The position numbers and the translations under genes were made by a program. Of a stretch of 64,000 bases of DNA, positions 11,701 to 21,489 are shown piece by piece; positions within the stretch are counted from its first letter, which is position 1, and every line of letters starts with the position of its first letter. The notes under the pieces were generated by a model. That model was given only the letters and a program-made list of their open reading frames with translations. It did no database searches and was not told the DNA's origin. Source of the DNA: Triparma columacea (lineage: Eukaryota; Sar; Bolidophyceae; Parmales; Triparmaceae); NCBI GenBank assembly GCA_030267965.1, contig BRYA01000148.1:1-64000 (forward strand), given 5' to 3'.

Positions 11701-14700
11701 CTGGATTCGATGACATTCTTGAAGATCTCTGTCGGGCTCTGCTTTAGCTCTCCCTTATGCCAGAGCTTAAAGCTGTTCATCATTTTGCTGACAGAAAAGT
11801 CCTGGGAGAGCCTAGTTATCTCCGAAAGGGCCTTGACCATCTCGACCATGGTTGAGAGCTGGTCCTCGGGGGTGCTGCTGAACCTCTTGGGGGCGGTCCA
11901 CTTGGGGTACAAAGCATCCTGCTTCTTGGTCATCTCGTTGACGAGCCTGGCAGCGCGAAGGATGCGGAAGAGCTTGGCGACACGAGCGATCCTGAGCATC
12001 TTGGTGAACCCTCCAACGTTGCCAGGCATGAAGCTTTTGCCGGCCTGCGATATGACAATGATAATAACGTCCATGGCGACAACTGCGACGTCCAAGTTGT
12101 GGAACTTATCCTTGAAGAATGTTCTGAACTTTTTCTTGACGACGGTCCAGCAATGCATGCGGAGTAGCAACTCAATCGCAAAGAGAGCAAAAGTGGTGTA
12201 CTCAAAAACGTCGTAAAAAATACCCTCGTCGTCATTGGCCATCTGATAACCAGAAACGGCGAGGCAGAGAAAAACAAGGCCGAGGACGAGAAACATCCAT
12301 CGGGTTCCGCTCATCGTCTTGAGCACCGGGATCTGCCACGGGATGTTCTGCTTGGCGAAATCGCCCTCGGGGGCAATCCTGATGGAGGCCCTGCCCCCTT
12401 TCTTGTGCGGAGACATGGCCGACACAGCCTCTTCCATGTCCTCGGCCGCATTCCTACGATCAAGAGACTTTATGATAGGGTTTACAATGTACTGGACTTG
12501 GGAAGAGGACGTGTAGAAGCGGAACTTCACGAGAAGCATGAGGGACTCCATCAGACGGCGGGTGAAAACGTTCCATGTCGCCCCGTCGATGAGGCTCTCG
12601 AGGTGTTCCGTTATTGCCTCCTGGAGGAAGGCAAACTTCTTGGCCCTAGATTTCTCTACGGAGGGAAGAGGAGTCGGTGAGTCGGGGTCAATCTTGGACC
12701 AGATCCGCGTCAAGGTTGGGAGGCGGACCATGTTCTGAGGGTATGCGTCGACGTAAAGACAGTTCATGAGGCGGGTGATTGCGGCACGGAACTCGTCCGG
12801 AAGTTTGTCGTCGCGCAGAATGCAAAGAAGCATATTGTAGGGAATGCGTTCCTCAAGGAACTGCATAGAAATGTAGTTCCTGTCTAGGCATGTCTCAGCG
12901 TACAGGTAGATCTGGGACACAAAATACTCGGCGACCATAAGCTTCCTGAGCTGAAGGGTGGAGATCTCCGAGGATGCTGCCTTGAAGGCCCTTGTACTTG
13001 CAGTCTTGCGAAACGCCCTGTTTCCAGCCATTGTCTTTCGGCCGGCGGTAGCCCCCCTCGCAGGAGTGTTCTTTGCCGCAGCCTCGGCAGCATCCTCAAT
13101 CATGTCGGCAGCATTGCCACCCTTCCTGCGGACCTCGGCAATAATGTCCTCGTCGGCAAGGATTTCCACGACCTCCTTGAGGGGGACGGTGGATTTGGCG
13201 TACAGGTGAATAGGGGAGAAGTCCTTAAAAGAATCGTGCCACTTGACGTTGATTGCCGGCTGGCCCCTCTCCTTCATTTCCCACCCGGACGTCGTCTCGT
13301 CAGCCTCGTAGGCTTCCACAGATTTCCACTTGCACTCCATACGGTTAACATCGTCAAGGTTGAGCTTGATAGTTAGTTTAGATTGCTACGGGAGGGTGAG
13401 AGAGAGAGAGAGAGAGAAAGAGAAGAGAAACGACGGCCGTAGGGTTGTGTTAGTGTTCACATTTCAAAGTGTTAAGCTGGTCGTTTTGTTCTTCATTCCT
13501 TACCTTCTCGAAGAACTGCTCGACGACAAGTCCCTGGTTCCCGTCCACGCCTTCACCGTTGCAGTTGCACGTCGCGCGGAGGAGGTTGATGTAGTTGGCG
13601 TTCATCTTGGAATTGCTGATCATTTCAACGAAGATTTTGATCTCCTTTGAGGTGACCTTCTCCTCCTGCAACTCCATGTTGGAACCTAGCATCTCCACCA
13701 CGCACTTTGTGGCGAGGGTGGAGGTCGACACATGCCTCAGAATGATGGCTAGGTTATTCGCGATGCTCATCTGGTTGACGTCGTTGTCATACATGGAGCA
13801 GAAAATTAACCAGAAGCAGGACTGGGAGTGGGAGTGGAGGGGGTGCGGCGGTGATTGGGGCGTTGGCTTTCGTCGTTGGTCTTCTCTTCTCCCCTCTCGG
13901 TGAGGGTTATCCCAATCTTACCTTGCTGACGTTCTCGATGACGGACTTGAGGAGGATCTCGTGCTCGCGGGTCTTCTTGAAAAGGTGCAACTCGTCCCTG
14001 GTGATGGCAAACGTGCGAAGGAGCTGCATGCAACAATCGAGAATATTCTGCTCCCTGAACAACTGCTGGCGGTTGCGGACGGTCTCTTTCATGATCTCGA
14101 CGTGGAAGGACGAGGATTGAAGATGTGCTAGGTCGTGCATGGAATACGAAAGTTCCTCGTCGAGCTTCAATGAGAGGGAGGGAGGATTGTAAGACATTTT
14201 ATTTTAGTTTGAGATGAGAGGCTCTGTCACTTGTTTTCCATGACCTATCAAAATCACTCGCTTTCAGGTACTTACCTCCCTCATGATGCAAAAGTTGGTG
14301 AGCTTTGCGAGAACTTCAAGGGTTTCTTCGAGCATTTGCGAGATGGTGATGAAGTCACGAGTCATGAAGGCACGCTTGAATTCGACAAGAACGGGAAGGG
14401 CGTCCATGCCGTACGTAACGTCGATCCTCCGTTTCTTGGGGACGCTCGTTATGATCATTGCGAGGGACTCTGACTTTTTGGGGATCCCAGCAACGTCAAA
14501 GACAGCCTTGTTCTGTGGAGACGAAAGTGTGGGTGGGGGTGTATGGGTTGGATAACCGGACGGTTTTGCATTTCATTGGATTGCATTGCATTGCATAACA
14601 GTATCATCATTTTTAAATGCATCAAACTATATTATCAAGCTCACCTGAATTTTCTCGTAGTTGTAGTCGCCGCGCTTGAGGAACCTGGCGTTGTAGGACT

Positions 14701-16455
14701 CCAAGAACATGGCCGAGATGTTCGGGATGCAGTTTTCCTGCGTCTGGGACCTGTGGTGAGCCGAGTGGAGCGTGAAGAGGGTGTTCGCGGCGTTTCCATC
14801 GGGGCAGGAAACGAACTTGTACTCTTCAGCTTCTCTGTGCTTGTTACTGTGGCCCTGAAGGGTAGAAATGAGGGCGGCGGACTTGTGCCACCTGGACATG
14901 GGCTCTACGGCGAGGTACTGGTGGGAGTTCATGTGCCTAAAGCGGTACTGCTCATCGTCGTACACGAGCTTGCCGCCATGGGTGGCAACCTTCTTCTCCA
15001 CCAGCCACATGCAGTTTGAGTCCACCTCTGACATGTCGAAGAAGGGCTCCATGAAAGCGTCCCTGGTGGCCTTTCTGGTCACACCTCCCTTGCTGCTGTC
15101 GTGCACTGACTGCCTGCGCTTCCCCGCGGAGAAAAAGTCAGTCTCCCCTGTGTTCGAGATGGGGGCTGGGAGGCGAAGGTAAGCCTTGGCCTCTGGGTCC
15201 ATTAGGAAGACAATGTCGTTGCAACGAATGTCAGTGTCGTCCTCAGGGGAAGCAGCGTCGAAGATGATAAGTTTCCAGGGGGTCTTCTCGAGAGAGCAGT
15301 TGACCTCCTTGTACTTGTTGTCCGTATTATCGACGGTTTTCTCAGAACAGTGAAGGAACTGAGGGGATGAGCGAGCGAGCGAGTGGGTTTAGTTGGTTCG
15401 TTAGTTGTGGGGCGTGTGGCGGTGGTTGCAAGAGGGGATTTTGCCTCACCTCGTTGTTCCTCTCCGACACCTTGAAGTACACGTCAGACGCGTTCCTCAC
15501 GATATCTCCCTCCTGGTCGATCTTGAGCCTCGGCATGACAGTGAGCCAACTAAGGCTGGAGCCCGACTCGTTGAGCATGACCACCAAATTCTCCCTCTCG
15601 GTCTCAGCCGTTTGGGTGGTGGTAATGGTGATGTATTTGGTGGATTTGACATGGCGGAGCTGGATCTGGTCACCATATCGGACCTCCTTGCCGATGGACT
15701 TCTCCATGTATGCCCGGTTTAATTCCTCCTCGTTGAGGCGGCCGTGCTCGAGGGCCTTGAGAAGATGGGATGTGTCGTCCTCGTCGTGGGTAGGGGTGCC
15801 AGACTGTGGGAGGAGAGGAGAGGAGAGGAGAGGGAGGGAAGGAAACAGAAGCGAGGAAAAAGTTAGGGGCTAAGAAAAGATGACAATGAAAGGGGGGAAT
15901 ATTTGCGCACCTCTTTGTCGTCTGAGGCCAACTCCCTCATAGAAGCACTCATATCCTGGGCATCATCGCCCTCTTCCTCCTGGGGATGGGGTAAATTAGG
16001 GATGCGATGTTGGGCGAAGGAGTCAGTTGGGTGCAGGGATGAGGGGGGGGAGGGAACAGGGCGCGAGGAGGAGCGCGCACGGACATGATTCCAATATTAA
16101 GGTTGGCACGGGGGAGAGAAGAGGGCGTAAAGGCCCTGGGAGTGTCAAATTTGAGACCTCAGCAATGGCTGTTGGGACGTACCATGGCTTCCTGCTCCTC
16201 CACAAACTCTTGCAGCTCGCGAGCTGCTGAGTACTGATTAGCGTAGCAAATCTGGAAGACTCCCTCGTCGTACATAGTAGGTTCAAGGTTGTACCTAATG
16301 ACATCGTCGAGAATTCCAGACGCTTGGAGAACGCCATGGCACTTGGCAGACTTAAGCAGGACATAATCTCCTATCTTTAAGGGAATCGATTCATCCGCGT
16401 CTTGATGTTGGTCGCCTGGAGTTTCAGGCTTCGCGTCTGGGTACGAATCCGCCAT
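5727..16455 (-). CDS. IP3/ryanodine-receptor-like Ca2+ release channel with voltage-sensor and C2 domains
   Basis: Eight exons, all in phase 0: 16455-16183, 15979-15911, 15803-15450, 15358-14645, 14512-14276, 14164-13922, 13821-13504, 13364-5727; about 3281 residues. The N-terminus is an IP3R ligand-binding/MIR region (IGDYVLLKS; YGDQIQLRHVKSTKYIT; VNCSLEKTPWKL). RIH segments follow (RQQLFREQNIL; LLRATCNCNGEGVDGNQ; YAETCLDRNYI). Residues ~1085-1218 form a complete voltage sensor: S2 FAIELLLRM, S3 FHNLDVAV, S4 RIARVAKLFRILRAARLV with a basic residue at every third position. Then come an Asp run (~1442-1465), a Tudor/SH3-like segment (~2160-2200, DGSYDVKYNHDN), an RIH-associated region (IQGPCVENQ) and a C-terminal pore domain with filter GLRSSGGIGDQ (~2835). 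Typical IP3R Cys-His tail: CFVCGHEK..HIKEDHNMWNYL. An unusual C2 domain closes the protein (~3132-3255). Expected to release Ca2+ from an internal store, possibly with voltage and lipid/Ca2+ input. Confidence 0.93.
11175..11250. repeat. GTC/GAC microsatellite encoding poly-Asp in the channel
   Basis: A GTC/CTC trinucleotide run on the plus strand encodes 17 consecutive Asp followed by mixed Asp/Glu in the minus-strand channel protein. It is in frame and likely length-variable. Such acidic runs may bind Ca2+ weakly, as in luminal Ca2+ buffers, but here the segment is probably cytosolic. Confidence 0.85.
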
Positions 16456-16607
16456 CGGCTACGATGGGGACAGTGGGTAATCGTTGTGCAGCTCAAAGCA
16501 ACGCTTTTCCTTTCGCAAGTTTGGACGGACAAGTCCGAACAAAGTTCCCAAAATCCCCCTTTTCGGACTTCCCACCAATTTATTGTCTCTCAAACTTCTG
16601 TGACAAA
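16456..16607. promoter_or_regulatory. Short shared promoter between channel and glycosylase genes
   Basis: Only 152 bp separate the divergent start codons of the Ca2+ channel (-) and the DNA glycosylase (+), so both 5' UTRs and core promoters must lie here. No specific element is recognised. Confidence 0.5.
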
Positions 16608-17748
16608 ATGAAGACTGATTATGAAAAGCTGCGTGAGTCGAAGATAGCGAGAAATAACGCGCATTTAGCATCCCTCGGACTAGCCAATGCAAGTGAGAAT
16701 ATGAGAAAGAATCTCGAGGCTGACCGTGCTAGGAAGAAGAGGAAACAGAGTCAACCAAAAGTAAAGCAGGAGCCAACGAGGAGGTGAGTTAGTTGGATCT
16801 GCTCATTTGTAATTGTGGCCGTGCTTTCTTACCACTTCCTTCTCCACAATCAGGTCTTCAAGAGCAGCCAAACCTCGCCGAATCTTGAATGTTGAGGCCT
16901 GGGGTGATCACGACGAGTACGACCCCCTCGATCATGATTATGTCTCCGGTAGTGATTCAGACGATGACGACTCTGACGGCGGTGGGGAGAAGAAAAGGAA
17001 GATAAAGAAGAGTAAGAGGGTCTCCCTATCACCCTCTTGCCCCAAGATCCCGAAACCAAGTGACCTTGAGAGGGTCGCAGAGGAGCTGACAAGACACAAG
17101 TCCAACCTAGCTGCCACAATATCCTCCTGCATAACCGTAAAGTCTGAATCTTCCATCGGCACGGAGGCTGAGTGCCACAACCTCACGGAGGCTGAGTGCC
17201 ACAACCTCTCCATAGCCCTCTGGGGTCTCTCCTGTTCCCCCCCCCCCGGTTGTTCATGGTCCGTATTCCTCAAGTCCCGACTCTCCACCCCCTCCCCCCA
17301 CCTCCCAACCCAGCATGCTCTCCTGCAGGAGAGGTTTGCAAACGACGGCTGGATGTTGCTCTGCGCCTGCGTGCTCATGACGAGGTGCAGCAGCAGCAAG
17401 ACGAAGGAGCAGTGCATCGGGGGTTTCTTCAAAATGTGCCCCAAGCCCAGCGACTTCGCCAACCTCGACCCAGAGAAGCTCAGGAAGACCGTTCATAGCC
17501 TGGGGTTCCAGGTCGACAGGGTGAGGTCCCTGGCCGCAGTCACAACAGCCTGGCTGACGAGGGGGGAGTTCGGGCTAGACTTGGTGCCGGAGGAAAAGGG
17601 AGGGATGAAGATTTGGGGAGCTGGGGCGTTCACGGTGGACTCATACTATCTGTTTGCAAAGGGAGACAAAGATTGGAAGATGCTGTGTGACATTGACGAT
17701 GTTAAGTGGTTCAGGGGGTGGTTGAGGGCTAGTGATAAAATGAAGTAA
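16608..17748 (+). CDS. MBD4-like HhH-GPD DNA glycosylase
   Basis: Two exons, 16608-16783 and 16854-17748 (phase 2), giving 356 residues. The N-terminal half is basic and low complexity, with an acidic Ser/Asp stretch and a KKRK-type nuclear signal. The C-terminal ~140 residues resemble the MBD4 glycosylase domain: DGWMLLCACVLMTRC aligns with the first helices, KLRKTVHSLGFQVDRV with the helix before the hairpin, WGAGAFTVDSYYLF with the helix-hairpin-helix, and CDIDDVKWFRGWL with the region holding the catalytic Asp. The family removes T or U from G mismatches, chiefly at deaminated CpG sites. No methyl-CpG-binding domain is seen. The start is the ATG before KTDYEKL; upstream in-frame sequence looks non-coding. 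Confidence 0.75.
17161..17208. repeat. Perfect 24-bp tandem duplication in coding sequence
   Basis: Two exact copies of a 24-bp unit (17161-17184, 17185-17208) duplicate TEAECHNL in the glycosylase linker, ahead of the catalytic domain. Identity of both copies points to a recent slippage event. Confidence 0.9.
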
Positions 17749-17756
17749 AGCGGATC

Positions 17757-19010
17757 TCAAACAACAACCTCGTCTTCTCTTATTATTCCATCGAGTGTGA
17801 CTTTGCTGTTAACCCCCCACCCTGCCGGCAGATTCTTGGGTTTAGCAACGTCCAAGAAGAACCTCCTCCAATACTTGACAAACTCTGCCAGCTTCCTCTC
17901 ACTCGTTTTCATCTCTTCCACAATTATCTCGGCCCCACCCTTGTACTTTGGATTCCGGGTCTTGTACCCGAGGTTTCCAAGTTCCTCCAAAGTTTTGTCG
18001 CATAATTTAGTTTCCTCGTCCTCCTCCCCCCCCCCCCTGCCAATCGACTTCAAATACTCTATCACAAACCTTTCATGCTCCCTCCTAACCTCCTCCGGCA
18101 TGTTCCCCCCATACTTTCTAATAGCGACCGCCTTACTCCTCGCCTCCATAGTTTCTCTATCAACCATCCACTCCCCCTCCACCTTACCTCCCTCCCCCTC
18201 AACCTTCCTCTTCCATCTTTCCTCCCCCTCCTTACAGACCTTCGTAATCTCCCTCCCAGTCCTCTTCTGTACGTCCACATAACAACCGCTGCAGACGAGG
18301 ACGACGTCGTGACTCATGTGGGACTTGAAACGACGAGGGAAGAGAGAGCGGAAGGAAGAGGGAACGACGTAGTGACGCATGAAACCTGGGTGGGAAGTCG
18401 AACATATGCAACACTCGTTCTTCTTTACACGCTTGTGGTAGAGATCGTCAGACGGGGAGGAGGAGGAGGAGGAGGAGGAGGAGGAGGAGGTAGGTTTCTT
18501 GTTCTCGGGTATGAAGTTAAGCCTTATCGTCCGAAATTCTTCCTCCCCTTGCTTGCAGTCCTTGTAGTCCTCCTTAGTCTCCATCTCCTCCCATGACCCC
18601 AGCCCCTTCTTTATGTACCAGTTGGCCTTCTTGTTGGAGATCGTACACAAGAATTCACCGGAAGGAGAGAGCATATGAACGTTATCGTACATCAGACGGG
18701 ACATTGTCAGCTTGGGGAGGAGGGCCTGGTATCTCTGGAGGGGGAAAGGGGGTTAGGGGGGCGATAATTGAAGCGCTGCAATGAGCAGGGAGGGGTGATT
18801 CACCTTTTGCTTCATCTCCTTTTGTCGCTTTAGCTTCTCTCGATGTGTTAGCTTTGAATATGGTATCTGTGAGGATGACTGGTGTGTCTCAGTATCATTT
18901 GAAGCATCTGATGAAATCTTTGAGGGAATATTGCGCGATTTTATTGTTGAAGAACGTATGAACCAGAGAAGCATCGATATTAAGAACTCCGCGGCCGCAA
19001 CATCTCTCAT
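17757..19010 (-). CDS. EXD2 C-terminal-like zinc protein lacking an exonuclease domain
   Basis: Two exons, 19010-18804 and 18734-17757 (phase 0), 394 residues. The segment MLSPSGEFLCTISNKKANWY followed by CCICSTSHPGFMRHYVVP and HDVVLVCSGCY resembles the region after the 3'-5' exonuclease domain in EXD2, where CxxC, HxVP and CxxC form an HNH-like zinc site. A Ser run (GGA microsatellite at 18457-18490) separates the two parts. The N-terminus starts MRDVAAAEFLIS, reminiscent of the last helix of an RNase D-type domain, but no upstream exon with the exonuclease core fits before the divergent gene at 19255. Either the protein is truncated or the first exon is mis-modelled. The stop codon lies 8 bp from that of the convergent glycosylase gene. 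Confidence 0.6.
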
Positions 19011-19254
19011 TTAATAAACTTTGAAATTTGCTCAATTTTGGAAATCCCTGATTTACCAATCAATAAAGACAAATAGGGGAAATTGAAATAGAGACGTTTG
19101 CAACACGATAAATTCCATATCGAATCTCCAACATCTATTGCCTCTAAACAATTTGATAGAGAAATAGCCCATCTCTCGGCCTCAGCATTCCGCAACTCTC
19201 CCTTCCTCCCACTCTAATAATCCGTAATCCCTCCCCCCATCAATAATTTCCTCA

Positions 19255-20283
19255 ATGTTCTCCGCAAACACCCAATTAAACCTGCGCGCCTCAAAGAAGC
19301 TCGTAATATCATGGGTAGAATCCCGTCTCCCCTCCCTAGCTCTCGACGCTGGTGTAACCGTCCTAGCAATGGAGGTAGCCTGTCGTGATCCCGGTTGCGT
19401 GCCCATCGAGACTTGCATCGTCATAGTATTCCCCACCCCTTCCCCAGGGGATGACTGGAACGAAGGGGGATTAATTGATGAGGGTATAGTTAAAGAGGGG
19501 AAGTACACTACCAAGGTATTGAAACCTATGAAGGACGTTAAAGAGGAGGACGTTGTTGCAAGCCTACCACCTGAACTTGGGGGGACTTTCAGCTTCAAGA
19601 ATGAGATGGTGAAGGTAAGGGACTTTGTGGTTAACCAGGTTAACCAGATTAGCAACGGGGTAGAGGACAAGGACGCGGCCGTGGAATTTCTTATTGAGAG
19701 TTTGAAGGAATTTAAGGACAGGGGGTACGAGAGCTGGGGGGTTGGGGAGGTTGTGGGGGGGGTCGAGGGGGGTGGGGGGGGAAGCAAGCAGGAGGTGGTT
19801 AAGGAAATGTCTAGTATACCACAACAGCAGTCTGGGGGTTTGTTCCTACCTCCGCAGCCTCCTCCCAGTGCGGAGGTAAACTCGTCCGTAGGAAGGCAAC
19901 CCTTGGTCGTCAGCTCTGTGCCTGGTGAGGGGATACCTCAGGTCGGTAACTTTGTAATAAAAAGGAGCTCAAACACCATCCTTCCTTCCCCACAACTCGA
20001 GCGTGGTAAGGTAGACGTTGTTGGTCCGGAGGCGGGGACAACAGAGGTACTCCCAAAGACCTCCGAAGGTACTGAGCGTGCCGCCATATTCCTAAAGCGT
20101 GAGATGGAGTCACAAATCGCCATGATGGAGGGGAGCAACATGACAGGTGGTGGTAGGGAGGCGACGTTGATGAGAGGACTTGAGGAAAGGGATAAATGCA
20201 AAAAGGGAGTAAGGAGAAGAGGATGCCCGTGCTGTGACCCGGATGATACGGATAATGTACTTGATATGATGATGAATATATAA
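19255..20283 (+). CDS. Conserved protein with CRDPGC-xP-xET motif and Cys-rich C-terminus
   Basis: Intronless, 342 residues. The N-terminal ~110 residues contain a motif (VACRDPGCVPIET) and a later KVLKPMKDVKEEDV that I associate with small uncharacterised bacterial and plant proteins of the type 'C-x-E/D-PGC-P-P/I-ET'; this is recollection, not a search. A Gly/Pro/Ser-rich middle follows. The C-terminal tail RRRGCPCCDPDD has three clustered Cys that could bind metal. Function unknown. It is transcribed away from the EXD2-like gene, with a 244-bp gap between starts, and converges on the DUF1499 gene. Confidence 0.7.
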   Translation: MFSANTQLNLRASKKLVISWVESRLPSLALDAGVTVLAMEVACRDPGCVPIETCIVIVFPTPSPGDDWNEGGLIDEGIVKEGKYTTKVLKPMKDVKEEDVVASLPPELGGTFSFKNEMVKVRDFVVNQVNQISNGVEDKDAAVEFLIESLKEFKDRGYESWGVGEVVGGVEGGGGGSKQEVVKEMSSIPQQQSGGLFLPPQPPPSAEVNSSVGRQPLVVSSVPGEGIPQVGNFVIKRSSNTILPSPQLERGKVDVVGPEAGTTEVLPKTSEGTERAAIFLKREMESQIAMMEGSNMTGGGREATLMRGLEERDKCKKGVRRRGCPCCDPDDTDNVLDMMMNI

Positions 20284-20392
20284 AGGGTGGTTTAAGAGAG
20301 GGGAGAAAAGGTTTTAGAGTACAAACAATCAACTGTTGTTCAGTAAATATGATGTTGTGTGTGTGTCTTAAAAGAGCCTTCACCCCAAACAG

Positions 20393-21220
20393 TCACCCCA
20401 TCTCAGCCCAGTTAAGTCCCCTCCTAATCCCTTCCATTCTCTTCCTATTACTATCCTTATCTCCCACCTGTTGTTGTAACGGGTAAACAAACACGCTCCT
20501 CCTACTACTGCTTCTTACTAATACTAAACCATCGACAACCCTCATTACAAACTGTAAATCATCCAAACAATTAGCATCACCAGGTGGGAAAACAGTGGGT
20601 ACAGTAAGGTGTAAATATTTCCAACCCTCCCCCTCAACCTCCGTTATTACATTTGAACCTTCAAGGGTAGATACTTGGGTTAGTAAGTTACTCCAAGCGC
20701 GATCTGGGGATGATGTTGAGGTTGAGAAGGACCATGGTGGTGTGAATTTAGATGGGTTTTTAACCGCCGATGATGACACTCCATTCTCATTCGCTGATAC
20801 TGATGAGAGGGAAGGAGGGGAAGAGGATGAGGGAAGAGGGGGAGAGGGGATGTGACCGAGACAGGTTACGGTGGTTGTGGAGGGGGAGGGGAGGACTGTA
20901 CAGAGCGAGCGACCTACGGTTGTTGCAGAGGGAGGGGGAGGGGTTGTTGGGGGTGTGTCTGGTGATGTTAGAGCTTGGGAGGGTAAGTTGATGGGGAGAA
21001 GTGGTAGGAGTAGAGGGGGGAGAGGTTTAATAAGTTTGGATATGAACGTAGATCTTGATTGTTGTTGTTGATGGTGTAGTTGTGTTGATGTTGTTGATGA
21101 TGATATCGATGATGATATTGTTGTTGATTTAAATGATGATACAAATAAGCTTTGAGGAAGCAATGTGATTATGATGAGCAAACACATAGGAGGAATCATG
21201 AATGACGAAGGAGGAATCAT
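20393..21220 (-). CDS. DUF1499 protein with plastid/thylakoid-type presequence
   Basis: One open exon of about 275 residues from the first ATG at 21220; ATGs at 21199 and 21187 are alternatives. The C-terminal ~110 residues match the DUF1499 pattern: PPWSF, VITEVEGEGWKYLHL, DLQFVMRVVDGLVLVRSSSR, DSNRKRMEGIRRGL. The N-terminus is an ER-signal-like hydrophobic stretch ending SLFVSS/F, compatible with a stramenopile ASAFAP-type plastid site. A second hydrophobic stretch ending PSQALTS resembles a thylakoid-lumen signal. A lumen location is inferred. The biochemical role of DUF1499 is unknown. A 21-bp near-duplication repeats MIPPSSF at the extreme N-terminus. Confidence 0.75.
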   Translation of the reverse strand: MIPPSSFMIPPMCLLIIITLLPQSLFVSSFKSTTISSSISSSTTSTQLHHQQQQSRSTFISKLIKPLPPLLLPLLPINLPSQALTSPDTPPTTPPPPSATTVGRSLCTVLPSPSTTTVTCLGHIPSPPLPSSSSPPSLSSVSANENGVSSSAVKNPSKFTPPWSFSTSTSSPDRAWSNLLTQVSTLEGSNVITEVEGEGWKYLHLTVPTVFPPGDANCLDDLQFVMRVVDGLVLVRSSSRRSVFVYPLQQQVGDKDSNRKRMEGIRRGLNWAEMG

Positions 21221-21489
21221 CAAACGCAAAGGAAGCAGCAGCAGCAGCAGCAAAACAAGAAAGCTTGTCGGTGTTGAGGTTGCACACTAAATTTTGCACT
21301 AATTTGCAAGGTTATGAGTAAGATAATGCACTACGTAGACAAAATATGCACTGCACACACTATACACACACTACACACACTCGTTTATCGTTTTATGTTG
21401 ATTAGGGCAAGAATCCTTTCCGATCTTTTATTCTTCAAATTCTTGATTCAACCTTTAAACCCTTTCCTAAACATCTGCTACTCATTACA

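Noticed and set aside
19182..19787. Minus-strand 201-codon ORF opposite the CRDPGC protein
   Set aside because: Low-complexity Pro/Ser/Thr composition and antisense to a better coding frame with conserved motifs.
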